Positions 51,994 to 60,155 are shown, counted from the first letter of the stretch. The stretch: DNA of 64,000 nucleotides from CAZBGL01 sp964491375 (GCA_964491375.1 CAZBGL010000068.1:5068-69067), one strand, 5' to 3'. The notes: generated by a model from the letters alone, not told the origin. Translations and numbers: made by a program.

Positions 51994-52668
51994 ATGGAAC
52001 GGGCCGTGATCTTCGACCTGGACGGGACGTTGGTGGACAGCCTGGGGGACATCGCCTCGGCCATGAACGAGGTGCTGGAACGCCACGGTTTTCCGTCCCA
52101 CCCGCTTCCGGCGTACCGGCGGTTCGTGGGCGACGGCATGGAGCGGTTGGTGCGGCGGGCCCTTCCCCCGGTGGACGAGGAGACCGTGGCCCGGGTGCTC
52201 GAGGACATGCGCGGCACCTACGCGCGGCACGCCCTCCGCACGACCCGGCCCTACCCGGGGGTGCCGGATCTGCTGGACCGGCTGGCGGCCCGGGGCGTTC
52301 CGTTTGCCGTGCTCACCAACAAGCCCCATGATGCGGCCGTTGCCATGGTCCGGGCGCTTCTCGGCCGGTGGCGGTTCGCAGCGGTCCGAGGGGCGGTGCC
52401 CGGCCGGCCCCGGAAGCCCGACCCGGCCGGGGCGCTCGAGATCGCCCGCCGGCTCGGCGTGGCGCCGGAGGGGTGCCTGTTCGTGGGGGACACGCCCACG
52501 GACATGGCCACGGCGGGCGCGGCCGGGATGGTGCCCGTGGGGGTGCTCTGGGGGTTCCGCACCGAACCCGAGCTGCGGGGCGCAGGGGCCCGGTTCCTGC
52601 TCGAACAGCCCTTGGAGTTGCCGGGCCTCCTGGGGGATCGGCCCCGGCCCCCCCGCGCCGACGGGTGA
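51994..52668 (+). CDS. HAD hydrolase, phosphoglycolate phosphatase-like
   Basis: 224 aa from ATG 51994 (GAGGGGAG upstream). HAD motifs: I VIFDLDGTLVDS (nucleophile DxD), II VLTNKP, III RKPDPAGALEIARR, IV FVGDTPTDMATAG. The cap domain (about 15-80) with LPAYRRFVGDGMERLVRRAL resembles Gph. Substrate could be 2-phosphoglycolate, a small sugar phosphate or pyrophosphate. Confidence 0.88.
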   Translation: MERAVIFDLDGTLVDSLGDIASAMNEVLERHGFPSHPLPAYRRFVGDGMERLVRRALPPVDEETVARVLEDMRGTYARHALRTTRPYPGVPDLLDRLAARGVPFAVLTNKPHDAAVAMVRALLGRWRFAAVRGAVPGRPRKPDPAGALEIARRLGVAPEGCLFVGDTPTDMATAGAAGMVPVGVLWGFRTEPELRGAGARFLLEQPLELPGLLGDRPRPPRADG

Positions 52669-52773
52669 CGGGGCCTTCCCGGGCGGGCGGTTTCGTTTCG
52701 TGGTTGCAGCGGGCTGGGGCATGTGGTAGCAAGGGCCGTTTTTTCCGGAGCTCTGCCGAGGGAGGCGGTTGCC

Positions 52774-54117
52774 ATGGCTGACGTGTTGGGTTTCCGGGGA
52801 GTCCGCTACAACCCCGGGCACGTGGACGACTTCGACCTCGTCGTGTGCCCCCCCTACGACGTGCTCACGGACGAGTTCCAGGACGACCTGTACCGCCGGA
52901 GCCCGTACAACGTGGTGCGCCTGGAACTGGGGAAGACCTTCCCGGACGACGACGACCGGAACAACCGGTACACGCGGGCGGCCCGGACCCTGCGGGAGTG
53001 GCTGGAGCGGGGGATCCTCATCCAGGACCGCGAGGAGTGCGTGTATTACACCGAGGAGGACTACCGGGGCGAGTTCGGCGAACCGCTCACCCGGCGCGGG
53101 TTCATCGCCCGGGTGCGGCTGGAGGATCCGGAGTCCGGGGTGTACTTTCCCCACGAGCGGACCCTGTCGGCGCCCAAGGAGGACCGCCTCCGCCTCATGG
53201 AAGCGGTGCGGGCCAACCTGAGCCCCATCTTCGGCCTGTACGACGACCCCCAGGTGGTGGTGCTCCGGGACCTGGAGGCCATGGCCCTGGGGCAGCCGCC
53301 CCTGATCACCGTGCGGGCCGACGACGGGGTGGTGACCCGCATGTGGAAGATCGCGGATCCCCGGCTGGTGGGGGAGGTGTCCCGGCGGATGGCCGACAAG
53401 GGTTTCGTGATCGCCGACGGCCACCACCGCTACGAGACGGCGCTGAAGTACCGCAATCTCATGCGCGAACGGAACCCGGACCACACGGGCCGGGAGCCGT
53501 GGAACTACGTGATGATGTACCTGTCGAACCTGAGCGCGCCGGGACTCGCGGTGTTCCCGACCCACCGGGCCGTGTTCGGGCTGCAGGGGTTCTCGCCCCC
53601 GGAGTTCCTCCGCCGCGTGGAGCAGGACTTCGCGGTCGAGACGTTCTCATGCGAGGAGGGCCTCCTGGAACGGATGAAGGCGTACCGGCGGGAAGGGCAC
53701 GCCTTCGGGCTGGTGATCAAGGGGGACCCCGTGTTGCGGCTCCTGGTGCTGCGGGACGAGGCCCGGGTCCGGCGGGCCCTGAAGGGCAGGGCGCCCACGG
53801 TGGTCCAGACGCTGGACGTCACCATCCTGCACGCCCTGGTGCTCGAGGGGCTCCTCGGCATCGACCGGAAGGCCCAGGAGGAGCAGAGGAACCTCCGGTA
53901 CGTGAAGGGGAGCCGCGAGCTCATCCGCGTGGTGCGGGAGGACCCCGAGGTCCAGTTGGGGTTCCTGATGAACCCCACGCGGCTCCAGGAGGTCCGGGAC
54001 GTCGCCATGGCGGGCGAACGCATGCCCCAGAAGAGCACGTTCTTCTACCCCAAGCTCCTCACGGGACTCGTGATGCACCTGTTGTTCGATCCCGCCCGGG
54101 AGGGCCTGCCGGGGTGA
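52774..54117 (+). CDS. DUF1015 family protein
   Basis: 447 aa from ATG 52774 (GGGAGGCGG upstream). The family hallmarks are clear: GVRYNPGHVDDFDLVVCPPYDVL, SPYNVVRLELGK, RRGFIARVRLEDPESGVYFPHERTL in order, FVIADGHHRYETALKYRNLM, and GFLMNPTRLQEVRDVAMAGERMPQKSTFFYPKL, also in order. Soluble and cytoplasmic. The reaction of this family was not established to my knowledge when judged from sequence alone. It is transcribed with the downstream methyltransferase (GTGA overlap). Confidence 0.9.
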   Translation: MADVLGFRGVRYNPGHVDDFDLVVCPPYDVLTDEFQDDLYRRSPYNVVRLELGKTFPDDDDRNNRYTRAARTLREWLERGILIQDREECVYYTEEDYRGEFGEPLTRRGFIARVRLEDPESGVYFPHERTLSAPKEDRLRLMEAVRANLSPIFGLYDDPQVVVLRDLEAMALGQPPLITVRADDGVVTRMWKIADPRLVGEVSRRMADKGFVIADGHHRYETALKYRNLMRERNPDHTGREPWNYVMMYLSNLSAPGLAVFPTHRAVFGLQGFSPPEFLRRVEQDFAVETFSCEEGLLERMKAYRREGHAFGLVIKGDPVLRLLVLRDEARVRRALKGRAPTVVQTLDVTILHALVLEGLLGIDRKAQEEQRNLRYVKGSRELIRVVREDPEVQLGFLMNPTRLQEVRDVAMAGERMPQKSTFFYPKLLTGLVMHLLFDPAREGLPG

Positions 54118-54869
54118 GCCGGCCTCTCGCGCGGCCGGACGAGACGGTGGACGGGGCCCTGGGCGGCACGGTCCGGGTGATCCAGCCGGCGCGGGGCTAC
54201 CGGTTCAGCGTGGACGCCGTGTTCCTGGCACGGTTCGCCGCGGAGGAGCCCTGCGGCCGGGCCCTGGATCTGGGTTGCGGGTGCGGGGTGGTGGCCCTGT
54301 GCCTGCTGGCCCTGGGAGGGGCACGGTGCGTGGTCGGCCTGGACATCCAGCCCGAGATGGTGGACCGGGCCCGGCGCTCGGCCGTTTTGAACGGATGGGA
54401 AGCACGCGCCCGCTTCCTGGAGGGGGACCTCCGGGAGGCCGGCAGGGCGGTTCTCGCGGGGGAGCGCTTCCCCCTGGTGGTGGCCAACCCCCCGTTCCAG
54501 CCGGCCGGCCGGGGCCGGGTGAGCCCCGACGCCGCTGTGGCCCTCGCCCGTCACGAGGTCGCGTGTACCCTGGAGGACGTGGTGGCCGCGGCCCGCCGGA
54601 TGCTGGCGCGCGGGGGGGCCTTGTGCGTGGTGTACCCGGCCCCCCGGCTGCCCCAACTGCTGGCCTCGTGTCGCCAGCACGGGCTGGCCCCGGAGGTGCT
54701 GTGGCCCGTGCACCCCCGCGCGGGAGACCCCGCCTCCCGGTTCCTCTTGCGGGCCCGGCAGGGGGGAAAGGGGGACCTGGAGATCCGCTTCCCGCTCATC
54801 GTGCACGAGCCGGGCCGGCGGTATTCCCGGCAGGCCGAGCGTCTTCTGGGGCCTCCTCCCGGCTCCTGA
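54114..54869 (+). CDS. tRNA m6A37 methyltransferase-like (TrmN6/YfiC family)
   Basis: 251 aa from GTG 54114 (overlaps DUF1015 stop). SAM-binding Rossmann fold with ALDLGCGCGVVALCLLAL (motif I), VVGLDIQPEMVDRARRSAVLNG in order (motif II) and the target-base motif VVANPPF (NPPF/Y). RYSRQAERLLGP at the end. The N-terminal TVRVIQPARGYRFSVDAVFLARF is typical of YfiC. It would methylate A37 of tRNA-Val or a related RNA. The 3' end overlaps the DUF721 gene by 74 bp on the opposite strand. Confidence 0.87.
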   Translation: MSRPLARPDETVDGALGGTVRVIQPARGYRFSVDAVFLARFAAEEPCGRALDLGCGCGVVALCLLALGGARCVVGLDIQPEMVDRARRSAVLNGWEARARFLEGDLREAGRAVLAGERFPLVVANPPFQPAGRGRVSPDAAVALARHEVACTLEDVVAAARRMLARGGALCVVYPAPRLPQLLASCRQHGLAPEVLWPVHPRAGDPASRFLLRARQGGKGDLEIRFPLIVHEPGRRYSRQAERLLGPPPGS

Positions 54870-55356
54870 GGTACTGCTCGGCCCGCGTTCGGGCCCGCTC
54901 CACGGCGGCCCGTAGCTCCGGGTCCCGGATGCCCCGGATCTCCTGCCGGATCCGCTCACGGGTCTCCGGCGGGACGGGGCGCTCCAGCCAGGGGGGTGCG
55001 GGTCCCCCCGTGCCCGCCCGGCCAGCGGAGGAAGGTTCGTCCGGCTGGGGAGCGGCCCGGAGCCGCACCGAGCGCACGAGCCGCTCGCCCAAGGCCGCGT
55101 TGACGCGGTCGGCGATCTCGGCCCGGAGGAACGCGAGCTGGTGCATCCAGGCGGACGAGGTCACGCCCAGCACGAGGGTGCCCCTGCGGAAGGCCAGGGG
55201 GCGGGCCCTCCGGGCGATCTCGGCCCCCACGGCCTCCTCCCAGACCTCCCACACCCGGTGGCCCGCGTCCGGGAAGGCGGCCTCCACCCGGCGCAGCAGG
55301 GGGGCGAGCACCCGTCCCAGGGCCTCGGGACGGCTCTTCTTCCTGCGGGCTGTCAT
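54796..55356 (-). CDS. DUF721 family protein (DciA-like)
   Basis: 186 aa from ATG 55356; the frame is open to 55404. The N-terminal DUF721 domain (about 10-105) shows RVLAPLLRRVEAAF, VWEVWEEAVGAEIARRARPLAFRRGTLVLGVTSSAWMHQLAFLRAEI in order. The C-terminal half is Arg/Glu/Pro rich. DciA-type DUF721 proteins load the replicative helicase DnaB in many bacteria; here there is no further support. Its final part is antisense to the methyltransferase gene end. Confidence 0.84.
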   Translation of the reverse strand: MTARRKKSRPEALGRVLAPLLRRVEAAFPDAGHRVWEVWEEAVGAEIARRARPLAFRRGTLVLGVTSSAWMHQLAFLRAEIADRVNAALGERLVRSVRLRAAPQPDEPSSAGRAGTGGPAPPWLERPVPPETRERIRQEIRGIRDPELRAAVERARTRAEQYLRSREEAPEDARPAGNTAGPARAR

Positions 55357-55410
55357 GCGGGGCACCTCCTGGGGGCCGGGATCGGGGGCAGGGTGCGGCC
55401 TCACGGAGGC

Positions 55411-55439
55411 ATTGTCCCGGCGCCCTGGGCTGGGGTCAA
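55411..55439 (-). promoter_or_regulatory. Candidate promoter for the DUF721 gene
   Basis: Minus strand TTGACC (55439-55434), 17-bp spacer, GACAAT (55416-55411), 55 bp upstream of ATG 55356. Confidence 0.5.
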
Positions 55440-55652
55440 GCGGGGTGCCGCAACGGGCGCGAAGATGGTATGGTTACGGGCCTCCTGGGGCCGTGCCCGC
55501 ACCCACCCGAGACCGGGTCGCCAAGCGTAGGGACCTCGACCCGGCGCGCCGCAGAGCCGGGAGGGCGGTGCCACGAACGGGCGTGCTTGGCGGCCCAGCA
55601 GGTGGCGGAAAGGGGCCTGAAGGCCATGGGCCAGGGACCCGGGGGGCATTCG

Positions 55653-55877
55653 ATGTACAGGCTTCTCCGGGGGCTTGCGGACCGGGTGACGGTGCCGGAG
55701 GCGTTGTGGCCCCTGGCCCGGGACGTGGGCCGGCCCCTTCGGCACCGGCTCGACCTCGACATCGTGGGGCTGGGGGTGGACCTCTCCTGCTGTGCGCCGG
55801 GGGAACTGCCCCGGGTTCCCCTGGCGTGCACCGCTCTGGGGCAGGCCGTGGTCAAGCCCGGCCCCACAAGGGAGTAG
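55653..55877 (+). CDS. Small hypothetical protein upstream of the Se/S-carrier-like gene
   Basis: 74 aa from ATG 55653, which has only a weak ribosome site; the frame is open earlier. The protein (RLLRGLADRVTVPEALWPLARDVG..., ending VVKPGPTRE) has no recognised domain. It contains a CC pair (VDLSCC) and a further Cys. Its stop lies 7 bases before the next gene's GTG, and the ribosome site for that gene (GGGAG) overlaps its last codons, suggesting translational coupling. Existence is uncertain. Confidence 0.4.
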   Translation: MYRLLRGLADRVTVPEALWPLARDVGRPLRHRLDLDIVGLGVDLSCCAPGELPRVPLACTALGQAVVKPGPTRE

Positions 55878-55884
55878 CCCGTTC

Positions 55885-56154
55885 GTGGACCGGGACGGAG
55901 TGCTCATCTTCCACAGCATCCACAAGGTGATGCGGGCCGAGAAGGTCCTCCGGGCCGCAGGGCTGGACGTGCGGCTCATGCCCGTGCCCCGCCAGCTCTC
56001 GTCCGATTGCGGCCTGTCCATTGTGTTCCGGTCCGCCGAACGGGAGGCCGTGGAGGCCGCCCTCCGCTCGGCCGGATGCCCTTACGAGGAACTGTACCTG
56101 TGGGCAGACGGCACGTACCGCCGGGGGGGTAACCGGGACGACCCCTCCTGCTAG
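55885..56154 (+). CDS. DUF3343 protein, putative Se/S carrier-like
   Basis: 89 aa from GTG 55885. FHSIHKVMRAEKVLRAAGLDVRLMPVPRQLSSDCGLSIVFRSAERE in order shows the DUF3343 fold and its conserved 'P.pRxLSSDCGL' element with the Cys. The family is described as putative selenium/sulfur carrier-like; direct function is unproven. Its presence two genes upstream of arsS, a likely selenoprotein gene, fits a link to selenium. Confidence 0.78.
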   Translation: MDRDGVLIFHSIHKVMRAEKVLRAAGLDVRLMPVPRQLSSDCGLSIVFRSAEREAVEAALRSAGCPYEELYLWADGTYRRGGNRDDPSC

Positions 56155-56285
56155 CGTATCCGGGGCTAGTGGGCGCAACCGGACGTCCCGATGCTGAGGC
56201 GTACCCAAAACCTTCGCATCTAACAACGTGGAGCCCCGAGCGGCCAGGAACGGGCGAAGCGCAAGGGCGCGGAGGAGAGACCCCG

Positions 56286-56618
56286 ATGGACACCTACTAC
56301 AACCCCGAAGATCTGGCCCGGTTCCCGGAGGTGGGCCGGGACGCCCCGGAGATCACGCAGAAGTTCTTCGAGTACTACCAGGCCGTGTTCGCCGAGGGCG
56401 AGCTCACCGAACGCGAAAAGGCGCTGATCGCCCTGGCCGTGGCCCACGCCGTGCAGTGCCCCTACTGCATCGACGCCTACACCCGCACCTGCCTGGAAAA
56501 GGGGGCCACCCCCGGCGAGATGACCGAGGCGGTCCACGTGGCCGTGGCGATCCGGGGCGGGGCCTCCCTGGTGCACGCCGTGCAGATGGACAACGTGGCC
56601 CGCAAGATCTCGCTGTGA
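56286..56618 (+). CDS. Carboxymuconolactone decarboxylase-family protein, ArsS-associated peroxidase-like
   Basis: 110 aa from ATG 56286 (GGAGGAGAG upstream). Family features: LTEREKALIALAVAHAVQCPYCIDAYTRTCLEKGAT in order, with the CPYCIDA (CXXC) redox site and nearby His, as in AhpD-type alkylhydroperoxidases. The short form starting MDTYYNPEDLARF is the one found directly before arsS in arsenosugar-type loci, where it is called peroxidase-like. Its stop overlaps the arsS GTG (GTGA). Confidence 0.88.
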   Translation: MDTYYNPEDLARFPEVGRDAPEITQKFFEYYQAVFAEGELTEREKALIALAVAHAVQCPYCIDAYTRTCLEKGATPGEMTEAVHVAVAIRGGASLVHAVQMDNVARKISL

Positions 56619-57604
56619 GCGCCCCTATGGAGGCACCGGCGTCCGCCGCCGCTGCGGAACCCTTTGCCGAGACCCTGGCCCGGCACGGCCTGGCGCTGGA
56701 GAGGGCCGACACGGTGACCCTCCAGATCAACACCGGCCGCGTCTGCAACCAGGCCTGCCGGCACTGCCACCTGGAGGCCGGGCCCGACCGGGCCGAGGCC
56801 ATGCCCCCCGACGTCATGGAGGCCGTGGTCGCCTTTGCCCGGAAAGGCCGGTTCGACGTGATCGACGTGACCGGCGGCGCACCCGAGCTCGTGCCCGGAA
56901 TCGAGGACCTCCTCCGGGCGCTCCGGCCGCTGGCCTCCCGTCTCCTGTTCCGCTCCAACCTCACGGCCCTGGCGGAGCGGGGGGATGCCTTCCTCGCGCT
57001 GCTCCGGGATCTGGGTGCGGTCGTCGTGGCCTCGTTTCCGTCCCTCAGCCGCTCCCAGGCGGAGGCCCAGCGGGGCAGCGGGGTGTGGGAGCCCAGCCTG
57101 GAGACGCTACGGCGGCTCAACGCCGCGGGATACGGGGTGGAGGGCTCCGGGCTCGAGCTGGACCTGGTGGCCAACCCGGCGGGGGCGTTCCTGCCTCCGG
57201 ACCAGTGCCAGGCCGAGAAGCGCTTCCGCAGGGAGCTCGCCCGGCGCTGGGGGGTGCGGTTCAACCGGCTGTACGTGCTGGCCAACGTGCCCCTGGGGCG
57301 CTTCCGCCGGTGGCTCGAGGCGTCGGGGAACCTCGCCGCGTACATGGAGCGCCTGGCGGGGGCGTTCAACCCGGCCACCGTGCCGGGCCTGATGTGCCGC
57401 ACCCAGGTCTCGGTGGCGTGGGACGGCACGCTCCACGACTGCGACTTCCACCTGGCCGCCGGCATCCCCCTGGGAGGACGGCCCCTCAACGTGCGGGACG
57501 CGGAACGTCCCCCCGAGCCGGGCACCCCCATTCCCACGGCCGACCACTGCTACGCCTGCACCGCCGGCGCGGGGTTCACGTGAGGCGGGGCGATCGCGGC
57601 CTAG
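56615..57604 (+). CDS. arsS: ArsS-type radical SAM protein, probable selenoprotein (TGA 57581-57583 read as Sec)
   Basis: Standard reading stops at TGA 57583 (322 aa). In the same frame the TGA is followed by GGC GGG GCG ATC GCG GCC TAG, adding GGAIAA and giving 329 aa. Landmarks: radical SAM motif VCNQACRHCHLEAGP (CX3CX2C), VTGGAPEL, RSNLTAL, and the C-terminal Cys-rich domain with VPGLMCRTQVSVAWDGTLHDCDFH and ADHCYACTAGAGFT. In the family the end reads about CTAGAGSSCGGA with Cys or Sec at the C; here FT-TGA-GGAI aligns, so the TGA takes the Sec place. A hairpin begins 3 bases after it (57587-57618). GTG 56615 couples to the previous gene; ATG 56627 is an alternative. ArsS acts in arsenosugar synthesis with ArsM, which is not nearby. 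Confidence 0.82.
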
Positions 57605-57618
57605 GCGGGCCGGAGCCC
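57584..57618 (+). promoter_or_regulatory. Candidate bacterial SECIS element of arsS
   Basis: Just 3' of the TGA, GGGGC (57587-57591) pairs with GCCCC (57615-57619) and, above an internal loop, CGGCC (57597-57601) pairs with GGCCG (57608-57612), closing loop TAGGCG. The loop starts 18 nt after the TGA, inside the 16-37 nt range described for bacterial SECIS. The loop has no G in its first two bases, so the match is imperfect. Confidence 0.5.
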
Positions 57619-57624
57619 CTCACG

Positions 57625-58476
57625 GTGTCCGCCCCTCCCCTCGGGGCCCACGTGTCCGTGGCCGGAGGCCCCCTGGCCGCCTGGGAACGGACGGTGCGGC
57701 TCGGAGCCGAGGTGGCCCAGGTGTTCCCCGGAAGCCCCCGCTCGTGGGAGAGCCCCTGGCCCGGAAACGGGGCGCTCAGGGAGGCCGGCGAGGCCTTCCG
57801 GAGGTCGGGCATTCCGGTGTTCGTCCACGCCATCTACCTGGTGAACCCCGCCTCGGGCGACCCCGAGGTCCGCCGGAGGTCCGTGACCGCCCTGGCCCGG
57901 AGCCTGGAGTACGCGAGCCGCCTGGGTGCCCGGGGGCTCGTGGTCCACCTCGGCCACGCGCGGGACGCGGCCCGGAACGTGGCCCTCCGCAGGGTGCGGA
58001 ATACACTGGACCGGGCGCGGGACCGCGCCGGGGGGGCCGTACCCTATCTGCTGGAAACCGGATCGGGGGGCAAGGGGTCGGTGGGCTCCCGCCTCGACGA
58101 CCTGGTGGCGCTGGTACACCGGCTGGGACCGGACACGCGGATCTGCGCGGACACGGCCCACCTGTTCGCAGCCGGCGTGCCGGTGCACACCCCCCAGGGG
58201 CTCGACGCCTGGCTGGGGGCCCTCCGGGACCGGGCCGGACCGGACGCCGTGGGGCTTGTGCACCTCAACGACTCGCTGACCCCGTTCGGCTCGGGGCGGG
58301 ACCGGCACGAGAACCTGGGCCAGGGCGAGATCGGGGGCCGGGCGCTGGCCCGGTGGGTGCGGCACCCGGCCCTGCGCCGGGTGCCGTTCGTGATCGAGAC
58401 CCCCGGCTTCGATCGCCAGGGTCCCGACCGGAAGAACCTGGCCCGGGCGAGGCGATACCGCCGGGGCGGGCGCTGA
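57625..58476 (+). CDS. nfo: Endonuclease IV (AP endonuclease, Nfo)
   Basis: 283 aa from GTG 57625. TIM-barrel metal enzyme for repair of abasic sites. Motifs in order: LGAHVSVAGG, HAIYLVNPASGD, LVVHLGHARDA, LLETGSGGKGSVG, ICADTAHLFAAG, VHLNDSLTPFGSGRDRHENLGQGEIG and PFVIETPG. All of the family's metal His/Glu/Asp positions appear present. The start lies 20 bases after the arsS TAG, so it probably continues that transcript; the candidate SECIS hairpin lies in between. Confidence 0.93.
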   Translation: MSAPPLGAHVSVAGGPLAAWERTVRLGAEVAQVFPGSPRSWESPWPGNGALREAGEAFRRSGIPVFVHAIYLVNPASGDPEVRRRSVTALARSLEYASRLGARGLVVHLGHARDAARNVALRRVRNTLDRARDRAGGAVPYLLETGSGGKGSVGSRLDDLVALVHRLGPDTRICADTAHLFAAGVPVHTPQGLDAWLGALRDRAGPDAVGLVHLNDSLTPFGSGRDRHENLGQGEIGGRALARWVRHPALRRVPFVIETPGFDRQGPDRKNLARARRYRRGGR

Positions 58477-58763
58477 GCCGGGATCGAGCGGGTGCGGGAC
58501 GGTCCCGTGCCGGTGGGCGGGAGGGGACGAACGTCGTCGTTGCCGGGGCTTCCATTCGGCTTGCACCGACCTGAAACCGGACCGGGCCTCCATGGTGTAT
58601 CCGGGAACCGGGGTGTTTCCGGTGGTGCCGGGCGTGGGGGCCGTGCCGCTTCCTGCCGTGGCGCGCCTGCGGGTGGGCTGGGCGCTGAGCGCCCGGGAAC
58701 CTTTCCGTGCCCGGCGGACGGGCTGCCGGATTGCGGGACCGTTTTCCCTGCCCGGGGCGAGAC
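58477..58763. other. Gap between nfo and the AAA ATPase gene
   Basis: 287 bp between convergent genes. No convincing ORF or terminator hairpin with T run is seen. Confidence 0.4.
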
Positions 58764-59987
58764 TCACCAGGCCAGGTGCCACGGCACGGCGCGGATGCCC
58801 GGCCGCAGGGTGCAGGGGCGCTCTATGTTGCAGGCGACCACGCCCCTGGCCGAATCGCCGGCAAGGCCCAGCCACCGCGACAAGCGGTCGGCATGGCTCG
58901 GGACCGGCGTGGCCGTGGCTTTGACCTCCACGGCGTAGAGATGCCCGCCCCGTTCGATGATGAGATCCACCTCCAGGCCGCTCCCGGACCGCCAATAATA
59001 GAGGGCGGGGCGCTCCCCCATGTGCCGGAAGGCCTTGATCCACTCCGACACAACGGCCGTCTCCACCAGGGGACCCGCAAAGGCGCTTTGCAGGGCCGCC
59101 TCGGGTGTGTGGAGCCCCATGAGGTAGGTGGCGAGCCCGGGGTCGAGCATGTAGAGCTTCGGGCTCTTTCGGATGCGCCTTCCAAAGGATCGGTGGAACG
59201 GCTGCAAAAGGCATACGATGCCGCTGGCCTCGAGCACTGAAAGCCAGCGCCTGGCCGTGGGTCCTGTGATTCCGGCCTCGGCGCCGAGTTCTGCCAGGTT
59301 CACGATCGTTCCGGTGCGGGCGGCTACCAGGGTGAGGAACCGGGTGAAGGCACCGAGATCCCCCACGTGGGCAAAATCCCGCACGTCACGCAAATAGGTC
59401 TGTACATAGCTCCCGAACCACAGCGATCGGTCCACGCGGGGATTCAGGCGGGGTTCGGGATACCCGCCCCGGAGAAGCCAGTCCGCGAGGTCGATCGGGG
59501 CACCGGCCCCGGCAGGGGATGCGTCTCCAAACACCTTGTGGAGCAGCGCGTCCACGGAGTCAGGGTCCGGCCCCCCGGCGGTTTCCGCCGCGGAGAGGGG
59601 GAGGAGTTGGAGAACGGCCACGCGGCCCGCGAGCGTCTGGCTGACCCCCTTCATCAGGCCGAAGGTCTGGGAGCCGGTGAGGAGCCAGCGGCCCGGGCTG
59701 CGGTCTTGGTCGATCTGGTCTTTGATGTAGGCGAGCAGTTCGGGAACGTACTGGATCTCGTCCAGGATGAGGGGTGGGGGATGTTCACGGAGAAATGCGA
59801 CAGGGTATTCCGCCGCTCGCAGGCGAACGTGGGGGGGCTCCAGCGAGACGTAGCGGTGGGAGTCCTGGAACTCGTTCCGGAGAAGGGTCGTCTTCCCGGT
59901 CTGCCGGGCTCCGGTGACCAGTATCGCCGGAAATGTTGCTGCCGCCCGGTGGAGAACGTTCGCAAGGTGTCTGCGGAGATACGTCAT
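58764..59987 (-). CDS. AAA-type ATPase with DUF4143 (archaeal-type ATPase family)
   Basis: 407 aa. AAA_14 domain with Walker A GARQTGKTTLLR, Walker B LILDEIQYVPELLAYI and sensor LLTGSQTFGLM. The C-terminal DUF4143 domain (about 205-370) has YVQTYLRDVRDF, GPTARRWLSVLEASGIVCLLQPF, YMLDPGLATYLMG and the nuclease-like end FRHMGERPALYYWRSGSGLEVDLIIERGGHLYAVEVKAT in pieces with E-V-D-L and EVK, resembling a restriction-endonuclease fold. Function of such proteins is unknown; they are widespread and patchy, often horizontally acquired. The 5' region is AT-rich, unlike its neighbours, with a near-perfect palindrome. Confidence 0.9.
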   Translation of the reverse strand: MTYLRRHLANVLHRAAATFPAILVTGARQTGKTTLLRNEFQDSHRYVSLEPPHVRLRAAEYPVAFLREHPPPLILDEIQYVPELLAYIKDQIDQDRSPGRWLLTGSQTFGLMKGVSQTLAGRVAVLQLLPLSAAETAGGPDPDSVDALLHKVFGDASPAGAGAPIDLADWLLRGGYPEPRLNPRVDRSLWFGSYVQTYLRDVRDFAHVGDLGAFTRFLTLVAARTGTIVNLAELGAEAGITGPTARRWLSVLEASGIVCLLQPFHRSFGRRIRKSPKLYMLDPGLATYLMGLHTPEAALQSAFAGPLVETAVVSEWIKAFRHMGERPALYYWRSGSGLEVDLIIERGGHLYAVEVKATATPVPSHADRLSRWLGLAGDSARGVVACNIERPCTLRPGIRAVPWHLAW

Positions 59988-60004
59988 GAGGAGAGAACAA
60001 ATTG

Positions 60005-60035
60005 TGCAAATCGAAAATGCAATTTTTGATTTGCA
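60005..60035. repeat. AT-rich inverted repeat upstream of the AAA ATPase gene
   Basis: TGCAAATC (60005-60012) and its complement GATTTGCA (60028-60035), with AAAA/TTTT inside. It lies 18 bases upstream of the ATPase ATG on the minus strand and may be an operator. Confidence 0.6.
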
Positions 60036-60054
60036 AACGATTTCGCTGCCTGCC

Positions 60055-60081
60055 CCTCTCCCCCTTGAGGGGGAGGGGGAA
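60055..60081. repeat. GC-rich REP-like hairpin
   Basis: CCCCTCTCCCCC-TTGA-GGGGGAGGGGG, a long imperfect inverted repeat in intergenic DNA. A similar element (CCCCCTCCC...GGGGAGGGGG) occurs at about 50000-50024 after the amidotransferase gene. Confidence 0.45.
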
Positions 60082-60155
60082 CGAGTCGCCTCGGGGGCCG
60101 GACGGTTGTGGCCGGCCGTTCCCCCGGGGGAAGGGGGAACGGATGGGCCGGAGGG

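Noticed and set aside
58490..58760. Possible ORFs in the gap between nfo and the AAA ATPase
   Set aside because: Gly/Pro/Arg-rich, no ribosome site, no homology recognised; looks intergenic.
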